A DNA stretch of 50,020 nucleotides from Leptospira borgpetersenii serovar Javanica. Lineage in GTDB: Bacteria > Spirochaetota > Leptospiria > Leptospirales > Leptospiraceae. The position numbers were made by a program, and so were the translations under genes. This document shows, in pieces, positions 27,725 through 41,585 of the stretch. Under the pieces are notes generated by a model that ran no database searches, was not told the origin of the DNA, and was given only the letters and a program-made list of their open reading frames with translations. How positions within the stretch are numbered: the first letter of the stretch is position 1; every line of letters begins with the position of its first letter. The stretch lies in contig NZ_QAJG01000005.1 of NCBI RefSeq assembly GCF_003046425.1, positions 165,001-215,020 on the forward strand. The letters are read 5' to 3'.

Positions 27725-28069
27725 TTATTTTTTGCCGATCTTTTCCAGTTCCTTACCGATTTGTCCGGTAAGAATATAAAAATACATTACCCAATCTCCC
27801 ATAAAAGATTTCAGCGGATAGGTAAAAGTCGCAGGACGGTTTTTCTCAACAAAGAAATGGCCTATCCAAGCAAAGAAATAACCGAAAAACAATCCGGTAA
27901 GAATATAAAAGGGATTGAAATTGGCGATAGCAGCCAAAATCCAACCAATCGCAAAGGAAGTACCGATAAAATGAAGAGCGCGGTTAACCGGATGAGAATG
28001 CTCTCCTAAATAAAAAGGCCAAAATTCCTTGAAAGTTGCATATGTTTTTGGAGTGGCTTCGGTTGTCAT
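27725..28069 (-). CDS. DUF962 / Mpo1-like family protein
   Basis: A 114-aa protein of the DUF962 family. It opens with FKEFWPFYLGEHSHPVNRALHFIGTS, in which the histidines of HSHP and LHF are the family's conserved residues. Two to three hydrophobic segments follow (AIGWILAAIANFNPFYILTGLFFGYFFAWIGHFFVEKNRPATF). In yeast the related Mpo1 is an Fe(II)-dependent dioxygenase that shortens 2-hydroxy fatty acids; whether the bacterial protein does the same is inference. It is oriented against the cas operon and is part of the block bounded by 36-bp repeats. Confidence 0.85.
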   Translation of the reverse strand: MTTEATPKTYATFKEFWPFYLGEHSHPVNRALHFIGTSFAIGWILAAIANFNPFYILTGLFFGYFFAWIGHFFVEKNRPATFTYPLKSFMGDWVMYFYILTGQIGKELEKIGKK

Positions 28070-28572
28070 AATCGTTCATCCTCTTTTTTCTTCGATTGTA
28101 CCGACTACGGTCTTAAAAATCAAGCATTTGAACGAATGATCAAAAATCGAATCCTATCCTCTAAACGATCCCTTACCCTCGGACATAGGAAAAGAATACC
28201 ATAGTAAGTTTGTTTCAAAAGTTAGAACGTTAGATTTTCTTCAAAAAAGCCAATAATTCTGGATTCGACGCAATTTTGTGAGGACTTCTATATCTTTGCA
28301 AAAATCTTCCGTTTCGAACAGGCTTGTTTGTCCGTATAAAATCGAGTGCCCTGAATGTTTATTACAGAGCCTGATTCAATGCAAAATATACGAACCTTAC
28401 CGTATGATTCAAACTAATCTCTTTCAATTCTCTAAAAAACCGACCAGAAAAAAGATACGACAAATAGCCATCGCACATTATATTCTTAATTTATAATAAA
28501 CAAATATATTTTAAATAAATAATTTTTATTATATTCATTTTTTATATTACAAGATCCGACAATCAATTCGTT
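28070..28572. other. Upstream region of cas1 with the right repeat copy
   Basis: 503 bp holding the right 36-bp direct repeat (28279-28314), an open frame of 72 codons starting GTG at 28278 (basic, cysteine-containing, not recognised, probably not a gene) and, from about 28490, a strongly AT-rich stretch leading to the cas1 ATG that probably contains the promoter of cas1-cas2. The AT-rich character resembles the DNA upstream of cas3, but the cas3 palindrome is not repeated. Confidence 0.4.
28279..28314. repeat. 36-bp direct repeat, right copy
   Basis: Matches 26811-26846 at 34 of 36 positions in the same orientation. The differences are T/C at position 10 and G/T at position 29. Distance between repeat starts is 1468 bp. 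Confidence 0.85.
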
Positions 28573-29809
<1,237 letters not shown>

Positions 29810-29850
29810 GATCAGACATAATTCTGAAGATTCCTATACAAACTTTTAGC

Positions 29851-29940
29851 CTATTCCCCACATGCGTGGGGTTGAACCGCCTATCCTGTACGGCCTTTAT
29901 AGTGATGCCATACTATTCCCCACATGCGTGGGGTTGAACC
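29851..29940 (+). CRISPR. Minimal type I-E CRISPR array: two repeats, one spacer
   Basis: Two identical 28-bp repeats lie at 29851-29878 and 29913-29940. Each contains the palindrome CCCCACATGCGTGGGG followed by TTGAACC. The period is 62, fitting a 28-29 nt repeat with a 33-34 nt spacer (29879-29912). The stem-forming palindrome and TTGAACC tail match the I-E class of repeat and the expected Cas6e substrate. No third repeat was found on either side. The DNA between cas2 and the first repeat is only 41 bp, so any leader is short or extends into cas2. Confidence 0.93.
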
Positions 29941-30036
29941 CGAAAAAATAAAGGAACAGAACAAACGTAGGGCGCGTCCAAAACCAAATTCTGCTTTATC
30001 AGAAAGATCATTTCTTCAAAGATTTCTGGAGTCGTT

Positions 30037-31188
<1,152 letters not shown>

Positions 31189-31320
31189 AAGACGACCTTT
31201 GAACTTTTCGTTTTTTCACTCGTGAGAACTCTGTTTTCCTATCGCATACAAATTCGATCTTTGATTTCCCGGGATCATTTTTCGCCGAATCCGCTTTTCG
31301 AATTCCAAAAAATTTATAGC

Positions 31321-31454
31321 TCGTCCCAAAACCCGTCGAGCGACCATAGAAGTGAGGCATTGAGTTTAAGAGAGTTTGGCTCTAATTCCACTACGCTTCA
31401 ATCGCCTTTGTATCTGTTAACTCACGTTATTTTAAGATTTTGGAATAGACTTTA
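31321..31454. repeat. Dispersed repeat remnant (CCCGTCGAGC family) in the gap before the SMR gene
   Basis: It begins CGTCCCAAAACCCGTCGAGC and matches 32452-32500 and 18226-18265 over the first 45 bp. The rest runs to an ACTCACGTTA motif and a TTTTGGAATAGACTTTA end that resembles the right terminus of the TIR element. The 290-bp gap 31189-31478 contains nothing else that I can support. Confidence 0.5.
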
Positions 31455-31478
31455 AATAAAATCGGCTTTTAAATTCCT

Positions 31479-31799
<321 letters not shown>

Positions 31800-32451
31800 A
31801 ACTCAAACTCTTTTATTCTAGATGGATATCAACTCATTATCGAAGAATCCCGATCATTGTCGACCACGAAAGAAATCCGATAAACTTGAATTTTTATCCA
31901 ATCGCCCCATAAACGGAAACGAATCCGTAGTTTTACGGATCAGGATCGAATCGGTTCTATGGATACCACAATCCAGACAAACACCAGCATTTGCTCAAGA
32001 AATCCGTTTATGAGTTTCAAAATATATTCAAATTTTATAATGATCGATTGGAATCGGAAGAATCTACAAAAAATCGATCCGAAACATATCCTCTAATTTC
32101 GGGAATCCCCAAGAGAAAATCGCAAACACGACAAATTCGGTTCCATCGAGTGTCCGTATTATTATTTTTCTCGGATAAGATTCTTGAGATTGAAACTTTC
32201 TGGAAAAAAAATATCCTTTCAATAAAGCACTTAAGTAACCCAATCCATAAAAGAAACATAATCTGTGGAAACTAGCGCGTTTTCTATTATCAACTTATTT
32301 ATGATTGAGCTAATGAATTTCAAAGTTTTGGAACAGACTTTAAAATTCTTTTCAAAATAATTTGTTTTGTTGAAATTGTTCCCCATGAAATCGACCGGAC
32401 TCATTCGAAATCACACTTTTCCATTGTTTCCGGCTTTTTTACTTTACAACG

Positions 32452-32500
32452 CGTCCCAAAACCCGTCGAGCAACCATAGAAGCGAGACGTTGAGTTTCCC
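32452..32500. repeat. Repeat fragment (CCCGTCGAGC family)
   Basis: The best match to 31321-31367: both begin CGTCCCAAAACCCGTCGAGC and continue through CCATAGAAG-GAG to TTGAGTTT. Confidence 0.65.
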
Positions 32501-32560
32501 GAGCGACCCTTAGGAGCGAACGCACTGAGTTTTCTACTTTGTCAGAAAGATCAAGCTGCA

Positions 32561-32617
32561 AGGTTCTGTCCAGCCCCAGTTTTTTCTTACGGAAAAAACT
32601 GGGGCTGGACAGGTTCT
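32561..32617. repeat. Perfect 19-bp inverted repeat flanked by 7-bp direct repeats
   Basis: GTCCAGCCCCAGTTTTTTC (32568-32586) is exactly complementary to 32592-32610 around a TTACG loop. The 43-bp palindrome is flanked on each side by AGGTTCT (32561-32567 and 32611-32617). Its GC-rich core is unlike the surrounding DNA. This is the footprint of a small insertion with target duplication, though the size is far below known IS elements. It could also fold as a strong hairpin in RNA. Confidence 0.85.
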
Positions 32618-32632
32618 TATCTTTTTTCGTCC

Positions 32633-32881
32633 GTGCCTTTGCCTTCCGAAAATGCAGAACCAAAAAACGTTTGCGCAAAACTCGGAGCGTTCCCAATCAA
32701 AAAGGAAAAATTCCCGCCTTCCCGCTCTTTCGAAGGAAAATACAAAGATCTTTCTCGATTTTGGCCTGAGGATTCGATCAAATCCAAAACCACCGAATCG
32801 AATACGTTTTCGGTCCTCCAGATCGGATTTAATAAAAAACTTTCATATTTCCTAATCAACCTTCCTCCTCCAATCTCCTAA
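32633..32881 (+). pseudogene. Possible truncated small exported protein upstream of the efflux operon
   Basis: From a GTG at 32633 the frame encodes about 82 residues with coding-like composition (LPSENAEPKNVCAKLGAF, then RFWPEDSIKS, then FSVLQIGFNKKLSYFLINLPPP), ending 59 nt before the outer-membrane efflux gene. The residues before the GTG (GSYLFSSVPLPSENA) resemble the end of a signal peptide. The frame runs back into the palindromic insertion, which adds 50 bp and would shift the frame. I infer a small exported protein whose 5' end was destroyed. No ribosome-binding site supports an intact start. Confidence 0.3.
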
Positions 32882-32940
32882 AAACAGCCTTTCGAACCTA
32901 GGGTAATCACCCTCCTCTAAAAGTAATTTCGGAGTCGAAT

Positions 32941-34305
32941 ATGTACGGATCGACCAAATGTTTCTTTTTTATCCATATAATTCAGTTTATCATAATATTC
33001 TTTTTTTCATTCGAAATTCTATCGAAAAACGACGGAGATTCCCTGGCCTTTTTCGAGGAATATCTCTCCAAAGAGAAGTTCGATTCTCCCAAGAGAATTA
33101 AAATCGATCTCAAAAAAGCGGAAGAGACCTTTTTAAGAAACAACCTATCTCTTCTCGCAAAACGCCTGGAGATAGAAGCTTCCAAAGCGGAAATCATTCA
33201 AACCCACCTCTGGGATAACCCTATCCTTTCCATCGACCAAAACATCTATAACCAAAATACCAACCGCTATTTGGATACTACAAGAAACGGTCAGACCACG
33301 ATTCAAATCGAACAGATTTTCGTATTAGCGGGAAAACGTGATAAACGAATTCGTATCGCCCAATGGAATACCAATACAAAAGAACAGGATTTTTACGACC
33401 TTTTAAGAGCGCTCAAACTGGAATTGAGAGTCACATTTTATAAGTTATCCTTTCTGAAAAAATCCCTTGAATTTTTCGATGAAAACATCAATTCCATTCG
33501 AAAGACGATTAAAAGTTCGGAAGCGGTCTATAAAAATCGGGACATCTTGCTCTCCGAAGTCCTAAGACTCAAATCCATCCTGTTTCGACTCGAAACGGAC
33601 CGCTCTGAAATAGTAAGCGACATTATAGAAAAAGAGAATATTCTAAAATTATTACTCAACGAACCGAATTATTCGGAAGCGATCCTCGAAATCGAAACTA
33701 CCGATCTAGACGAAAAACGAAATTCGATCCTTGCCAAAAGCGACCAGGAACTCCTTTCCATCGCTTTTGAAAAAAGGCCCGATCTTAAAGCCTTGGAATT
33801 TGGAATCAAGGCCGAACAAACGAACCTCGCTCTCCAAAGGTCTTTAGCAATTCCGGATTTAACACTCGGAGGAAGTTGGGATCGCGCGGGAAACTACATC
33901 AATAATTACTACGGTTTTACGGTTTCCATATCGATTCCCACATTCGATCGTAATCAAGGAAACATTCGGGAATCGGAATTGATTCTCGCCTCAAAAAAAG
34001 CGAAGTACGAGGAAAAAAAAATCAAGATCAAAGCCGAAGTTCTTTCCGCCGTCGGGAAAGCCAAAGAGAAAGAAAGGTTACTCTTGGAATATAAGAATTC
34101 CTTTACTAAAGATTATCAAAATCTGGCAAGTTTAATGGTGGAGAATTATCGTAAAAAGTATTTAACAATTTTGGAATTCTCCGATTTTTTCGAAGCTTAC
34201 AGCGACAGTTTTCTGAAAATGCTTCGTCTTCAATCGGATCGAATCGGAAGTCTCGAATCCGTCAATTACACGTTAGGAAGTACCGTTTTGGAGATTGGCA
34301 GATGA
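32941..34305 (+). CDS. TolC-family outer-membrane efflux protein (CzcC/CusC-like)
   Basis: Outer-membrane channel of a tripartite efflux pump. A hydrophobic N-terminal signal (FFIHIIQFIIIFFFSFEIL, about 9-27) is followed by two repeats of long amphipathic helices. The second contains RPDLKALEFGIKAEQTNLALQRSLAIPDLTLGG, the characteristic TolC/CzcC stretch, and FDRNQGNIRESELILASKKA. At 454 aa it is typical. The last four bases overlap the start of the membrane-fusion gene (ATGA, 34302-34305), marking one operon with the fusion protein and the RND pump. Confidence 0.92.
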   Translation: MYGSTKCFFFIHIIQFIIIFFFSFEILSKNDGDSLAFFEEYLSKEKFDSPKRIKIDLKKAEETFLRNNLSLLAKRLEIEASKAEIIQTHLWDNPILSIDQNIYNQNTNRYLDTTRNGQTTIQIEQIFVLAGKRDKRIRIAQWNTNTKEQDFYDLLRALKLELRVTFYKLSFLKKSLEFFDENINSIRKTIKSSEAVYKNRDILLSEVLRLKSILFRLETDRSEIVSDIIEKENILKLLLNEPNYSEAILEIETTDLDEKRNSILAKSDQELLSIAFEKRPDLKALEFGIKAEQTNLALQRSLAIPDLTLGGSWDRAGNYINNYYGFTVSISIPTFDRNQGNIRESELILASKKAKYEEKKIKIKAEVLSAVGKAKEKERLLLEYKNSFTKDYQNLASLMVENYRKKYLTILEFSDFFEAYSDSFLKMLRLQSDRIGSLESVNYTLGSTVLEIGR

Positions 34306-35336
34306 TTTTGAAAAATATCTTCTCTTCACTGATTCTATTCTATCAAACAAGACTGAAATCGATCTTGTTCGTGGGATTTCTCATTCTTACTCTTGCGATC
34401 TTCCTACATAATCGGAACTTATCCAAGAAAACGCAAGAACACCGGAAATTGGAAAAAGCAACCAGTCCTCAGGTCACTGAGGCAGGAGCAAAAATCGAAT
34501 TTCCAAAAGATTATCCCGGGCTTGCACGTTTAGTATATCAAAAAATCAGAAAGGGGAACGCCGACTTCTCCGTAATGGCCTCGGCTCGTGTAATCGCAAG
34601 CATCAATACTTCGGTAAATTCCGGCGAAAAACTAATCCTTTTCGATTCGGGAGAAACGACCCATCTCTATTCAGAATACAAACGGACTCGCGTAGTCGCC
34701 TCCAAAGCGTTCAAGGATCTGACAAGAGTGAGAGATATGTACGTCAATCAAGCCGCGACTAGAAGAGACGTCACCGAAGCGGAGTCCAACTTTGCGGTCG
34801 CCAAGGCGGAAGGAGCGGAAGCGGAATCCAAATTGAGAACGATCGGTTTTAATCCAAAAGAACTCGATTCAGTTTCCGGTACTTCATATTGGATCATCTG
34901 CGACGTTCCGGAATCTCAACTCAGCGAAGTAGAAAACGGAGAAGAAGTAAAAATTCAATTTCCTTCCTTTCCCGGAAAAATTTTTCTTGGAAAGGCAGAA
35001 GCCATCGGAGAAGTAATCGATCCAGTTTTAAGAACCGTAAAAGTTCGGGTCACTCTTAAAAACACAAAAGAAAAAATCCTCCCCGGCATGTTTGCAAGAG
35101 TGGACTTCGGCGATCCTCGTTCTTCAATTCTTGCAATTCCGAATCGTGCAATCGTTACGGTCGACGAAAAGAATTACGTTTTTCTAAAAGAGAATGAACA
35201 TTCTTTCCGTAGAAAGCAAGTCGTGTTGGGTTCCTCCGGAGAGGAAAGAACGATCATAAAAGAAGGTTTATCCGAAGGAGACGAGATTGTAATTGACGGT
35301 GCTTTTCTTCTTAAGGGAATCAGTTTTGGATTTTAA
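34302..35336 (+). CDS. Periplasmic adaptor (membrane-fusion) protein of RND efflux system
   Basis: HlyD/CusB-type adaptor linking the RND pump to the outer-membrane channel. One N-terminal transmembrane segment (ILFVGFLILTLAIFL, about 21-35) anchors it. The coiled-coil hairpin includes RDMYVNQAATRRDVTEAESNFAVAKAEGAEAES. The barrel domains contain VPESQLSEVENGEEVKIQFPSFPGKIFLGKAEAIGEVIDPVLRTVKVRV and LPGMFARVDFG, standard for the family. At 344 aa it is somewhat short. No N-terminal metal-binding Met/His cluster is obvious. Confidence 0.92.
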   Translation: MILKNIFSSLILFYQTRLKSILFVGFLILTLAIFLHNRNLSKKTQEHRKLEKATSPQVTEAGAKIEFPKDYPGLARLVYQKIRKGNADFSVMASARVIASINTSVNSGEKLILFDSGETTHLYSEYKRTRVVASKAFKDLTRVRDMYVNQAATRRDVTEAESNFAVAKAEGAEAESKLRTIGFNPKELDSVSGTSYWIICDVPESQLSEVENGEEVKIQFPSFPGKIFLGKAEAIGEVIDPVLRTVKVRVTLKNTKEKILPGMFARVDFGDPRSSILAIPNRAIVTVDEKNYVFLKENEHSFRRKQVVLGSSGEERTIIKEGLSEGDEIVIDGAFLLKGISFGF

Positions 35337-35339
35337 GGA

Positions 35340-38300
35340 ATGGTCGAAAGACTCATAGAATTTTCCCTTAAAAGAAGAATCCCGACAATCCTATTAGCGT
35401 TATTTGTCTTTGGGATCGGCCTTTGGTCTTGGAACACCTTGAAGAAGGAGGCTTATCCAGACGTCGGAGACACGCAGGTCACCGTCATCGCTCTTCTTCC
35501 GGGTAAAGCTGCATTGGAAGTGGAAAAACAAGTTACCCTTCCCTTGGAAAGGGAACTTAACACGGTTCCCTACGTATTAACTCGAAGATCCAAAACGATC
35601 TTCGGTCTCAGCGTCCTACAACTTATCTTCGAAGACGGAGTCTCCGACTTTACCGCAAGAGAACTCGTGTTGGAAAAAATCAGAAATGCGGATCTTCCTC
35701 AACACGCGAATCTTTCTTTAGCACCTCTCACCGGGCCGGTCGGGGAAATATTCCGTTATACGATTGAAGCCGGAGAAGAATGGAGCGGAATGGATTTACG
35801 AACGATTCAAGATTGGATCGTCATCCCCGCCTTACGTCAGGTGAACGGGGTTGCAGACGTAATCAACTTTGGAGGTTTGGTAAAACAGTATCACATCATA
35901 ACTTCTCCCAATCGAATCTATCGTTACAATCTTTCCATACGCGACGTCATTGAAACGATTTCTTCCAATAATAGAAATACGGGGGGACATACGCTTACTA
36001 GAGGGGACCAAAGTTTCGCCGTACGTGGATTAGGTGCTATTCAAAATACGGACGACATCCGAAATACGGTGATCGCGTCTTCCGGTGGAACCCCCATTTA
36101 TATCGGCAATCTTGCCTCCGTCGAAGAATATCCCAAACAACCGGACGGAATTTTTAGTTACGCTTTGAAAGATCCTCACTCTTCCAACATCAAACTCAGA
36201 GAATCGGGAGTTCAAGGTCTGATCGCTATGCGTAGAGGCGAGAACCCTTCGGAAGTAGTGGAACGCGTTAAGGAAAAATTGGAAGAAATCAACCGTAACT
36301 ACCTTCCCAAAGGAGTTCGTTTAACAACAACGTACGACAGAAGTGATCTCGTAAATTTTACTGTAAATACGATCTCAAGAACCCTTTTCGAGGGAATCAG
36401 CGTCGTAGTTCTCGTTTTGATCTTTTTTATAGGAAGTGTCAGATCGGCATTAGTCGTAGCTTGTACGATTCCCCTTTCTCTTTTATTCGCATTTTCCCTC
36501 ATGAAAGTCACGAACATCCCCGCAAATCTTCTTTCCTTAGGCGCTATCGACTTCGGGATCATCGTAGACGGAGCAGTCGTGGTCGTAGATAACATTTCCA
36601 GAAAATACAAGGAGGCGAAAGGGAAAAAAATATCTGGTCTTTCATTCAAAGAAATCGAAACTCTCACGATAGAGGGCACAAAGGAAGTCGGCATCGAAAT
36701 TTTCTTTTCCATATCCATTATCATTCTTGCATATATGCCGATCTTCACCTTTCAAAGAATCGAAGGTAAACTATTTTCTCCGATGGCTTTCACCCTTTCA
36801 TATGCGATTTCAGGAAGTATGCTCATCGCTTTGACCTTTATTCCCGTTCTGATGACTTTCCTGTATAGATCCAAATTGGAAAAAAACGGAAACGATTCCT
36901 TGGAATGGCAAAATCCTATCTTCATTAAGATCCAAAATTTTTATTCTCTATTTCTCGCCAAAAGGTTAGTCGATCCAAAAAAGGTCGTCGCATTTACATG
37001 GATCCTCGTATTAGGAATCGGAAGTTTTTCCTATTTTAGATTGGGAATCGAATTCCTTCCGGAACTTGACGAAGGCTCGATCAATATCCGTTGTTTTTTT
37101 CCAGTAGGAATTTCCCTAAAAACGTCCGAAAAATACGTTCCAATCATCAGGAGTACAATCCTAAAACACGAACAAGTTTCTTCCGTTCTAACACAGCTCG
37201 GTAGAAACGACGAAGGAAGCGATCCTTACGGGCCTAACCGTTTGGAAATTCTAGTAGGACTCAAAGACTATTCCGTCTGGAAAGAAAAAATTTCCAAACG
37301 TCAACTTCTTTCTAAAATAAAAAAGGAACTTCAGGAAAATCTTCCCGGAATCGGCTTTCTTTTTTCTCAGCCGATTTTGGATAACGTTACGGAATCCGTG
37401 ACGGGAAGTGTTTCGGATCTAGCAATTCTGATTAACGGAGAAGACTTAAACATACTTCGCAATCTAGGCGAACAAATCCTTACGACGATCTCAGAAATTC
37501 CGGGAGCGACGGAATCCGGAATCGAACAGGAAGGAGATCAGACACAACTTACGATAGAAATCAACCGTAAACAAGCGGCGAGATACGGAATAAACACTTC
37601 CGAGATTTTGGATACTATGGAAGCGGCGATCGGAGGAAAAAAAGTCGGAATGCTCTACGATGATTTCAAACGATTCGAAATCGTAGTGAGATACACGAAC
37701 GATTTCCGTTCTTCGATTGACTCGGTTCGTACGCTGCTCGTGACCGGACCGGGAGGAGCGAGAATTCCACTTTCGGAATTAGCAAATATAAACTTCAAAG
37801 ACGGTCCTACGATCATTCAAAGACAAGACGGCAAAAGACAAATCTCCGTCAGAACCAACATAAGAGGAAGAGACCAGGGAAGTTTTGCGGCCGAAGCCAA
37901 GGAATTAGTGGCCGAAAAAATCAAAATTCCGGAAGGAATCGAAATCCATTGGGGAGGACAATTCGAAAATCTGCACAGAGCAGTTTCCCGTCTACGATTC
38001 GTAATTCCACTGACATTATTTGCAATTTTTCTAATACTCTATGTAATGTTTAAAACACCCCAAATGGTCCTGCTCGCTATGTCGGGCATTCCGATCTCCA
38101 TCAGCGGCGGATTACTCGCCTTACTTTTCAGGGGAACAAATTTTTCGGTGTCCGCCGGTGTAGGACTCATTTCCCTTTTCGGAATCTCCACTATGACCGG
38201 AGTTCTTTTTATATCAAGATTATTGCATATGCTTGAGAAAAACCAAAACAAGGATTTGAAATCATCCGTGATCGAAGCCGCCGTCATCCAGCTCAGGCCG

Positions 38301-38513
38301 AGAATCATGACGGTCCTTTTGGCCTTGTTGGGGCTAATACCTGCGGCGATCGCAAGCGGAATCGGTTCCGACATCCAAAAACCTCTCGCCACAGTGATCG
38401 TAGGAGGTCTCACTCTGGAATTACTCGTCACCTTAGTTTACATTCCCTCCCTATTTTATCTTACGGAAAAAAGAAAACGAATCGTGCCAAATTCTTCGAA
38501 TAAAAACGGATAA
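35340..38513 (+). CDS. RND efflux pump, heavy-metal (HME/CzcA-CusA) type
   Basis: Inner-membrane proton-driven pump of 1057 aa with twelve transmembrane helices and two large periplasmic loops. The start MVERLIEFSLKRRIPTILLALFVFGIGLWSWNTLKKEAYPDVGDTQVTV is the CzcA-type opening. The TM4 motif DFGIIVDGAVVVVDNI has Asp404 and Asp410, matching the essential D-D of CzcA, but the third acidic residue of the D-D-E set is Asp417 instead of Glu. NIPANLLSLGAIDFG, and TGVLFISRL in the C-terminal half, are also typical. It follows the adaptor gene after 3 nt with an AAGGA site. The metal specificity cannot be read from the sequence. Confidence 0.94.
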   Translation: MVERLIEFSLKRRIPTILLALFVFGIGLWSWNTLKKEAYPDVGDTQVTVIALLPGKAALEVEKQVTLPLERELNTVPYVLTRRSKTIFGLSVLQLIFEDGVSDFTARELVLEKIRNADLPQHANLSLAPLTGPVGEIFRYTIEAGEEWSGMDLRTIQDWIVIPALRQVNGVADVINFGGLVKQYHIITSPNRIYRYNLSIRDVIETISSNNRNTGGHTLTRGDQSFAVRGLGAIQNTDDIRNTVIASSGGTPIYIGNLASVEEYPKQPDGIFSYALKDPHSSNIKLRESGVQGLIAMRRGENPSEVVERVKEKLEEINRNYLPKGVRLTTTYDRSDLVNFTVNTISRTLFEGISVVVLVLIFFIGSVRSALVVACTIPLSLLFAFSLMKVTNIPANLLSLGAIDFGIIVDGAVVVVDNISRKYKEAKGKKISGLSFKEIETLTIEGTKEVGIEIFFSISIIILAYMPIFTFQRIEGKLFSPMAFTLSYAISGSMLIALTFIPVLMTFLYRSKLEKNGNDSLEWQNPIFIKIQNFYSLFLAKRLVDPKKVVAFTWILVLGIGSFSYFRLGIEFLPELDEGSINIRCFFPVGISLKTSEKYVPIIRSTILKHEQVSSVLTQLGRNDEGSDPYGPNRLEILVGLKDYSVWKEKISKRQLLSKIKKELQENLPGIGFLFSQPILDNVTESVTGSVSDLAILINGEDLNILRNLGEQILTTISEIPGATESGIEQEGDQTQLTIEINRKQAARYGINTSEILDTMEAAIGGKKVGMLYDDFKRFEIVVRYTNDFRSSIDSVRTLLVTGPGGARIPLSELANINFKDGPTIIQRQDGKRQISVRTNIRGRDQGSFAAEAKELVAEKIKIPEGIEIHWGGQFENLHRAVSRLRFVIPLTLFAIFLILYVMFKTPQMVLLAMSGIPISISGGLLALLFRGTNFSVSAGVGLISLFGISTMTGVLFISRLLHMLEKNQNKDLKSSVIEAAVIQLRPRIMTVLLALLGLIPAAIASGIGSDIQKPLATVIVGGLTLELLVTLVYIPSLFYLTEKRKRIVPNSSNKNG

Positions 38514-38528
38514 AATCGACTTCGGAAC

Positions 38529-38559
<31 letters not shown>

Positions 38560-38611
38560 CAAACGTCTAATCTCCGAAATAAGTAATTTAAAAAATTTTA
38601 GGAGAAAACCT

Positions 38612-39268
<657 letters not shown>

Positions 39269-39269
39269 A

Positions 39270-41405
<2,136 letters not shown>

Positions 41406-41585
41406 GCGTGCACAGACGACGACCAGTTTAAACGTTAGCCACCCATTTCGTCGACCTTTTTCTCGTTCTTAAAATTCTCAAAGCAGGTTCCTTTTTAAAC
41501 ACCTTTCCAAAATCTTGAAAGGAATCGATCCAATGCGGATCGTCAGAATTCATTCGTACACGATCGAACGTATTGTACGATTCGA

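Larger units (their letters stand above)
31800..32940. other. 1.1-kb repeat-rich region upstream of the efflux operon
   Basis: It contains a remnant ending GTTTTGGAACAGACTTTA (about 32292-32335) that resembles the right end of the TIR family, a copy of the CCCGTCGAGC repeat (32452-32500), a tiny perfect palindrome (32561-32617) and an open frame just before the efflux operon (to 32881). Other open frames (for example 31991-32275) have no features of real proteins. Confidence 0.5.

Noticed and set aside
28278..28496. 72-codon open frame starting in the right 36-bp repeat
   Set aside because: No recognisable product. The repeat copy at the left encodes only a short matching stretch before a stop, so coding is not supported.
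29941..30036. Possible further CRISPR repeats downstream of the array
   Set aside because: No additional match to the repeat, even degenerate, was seen before the acyltransferase stop.
31991..32275. 94-codon plus-strand open frame
   Set aside because: No ribosome-binding site, random composition and repeat-derived surroundings.
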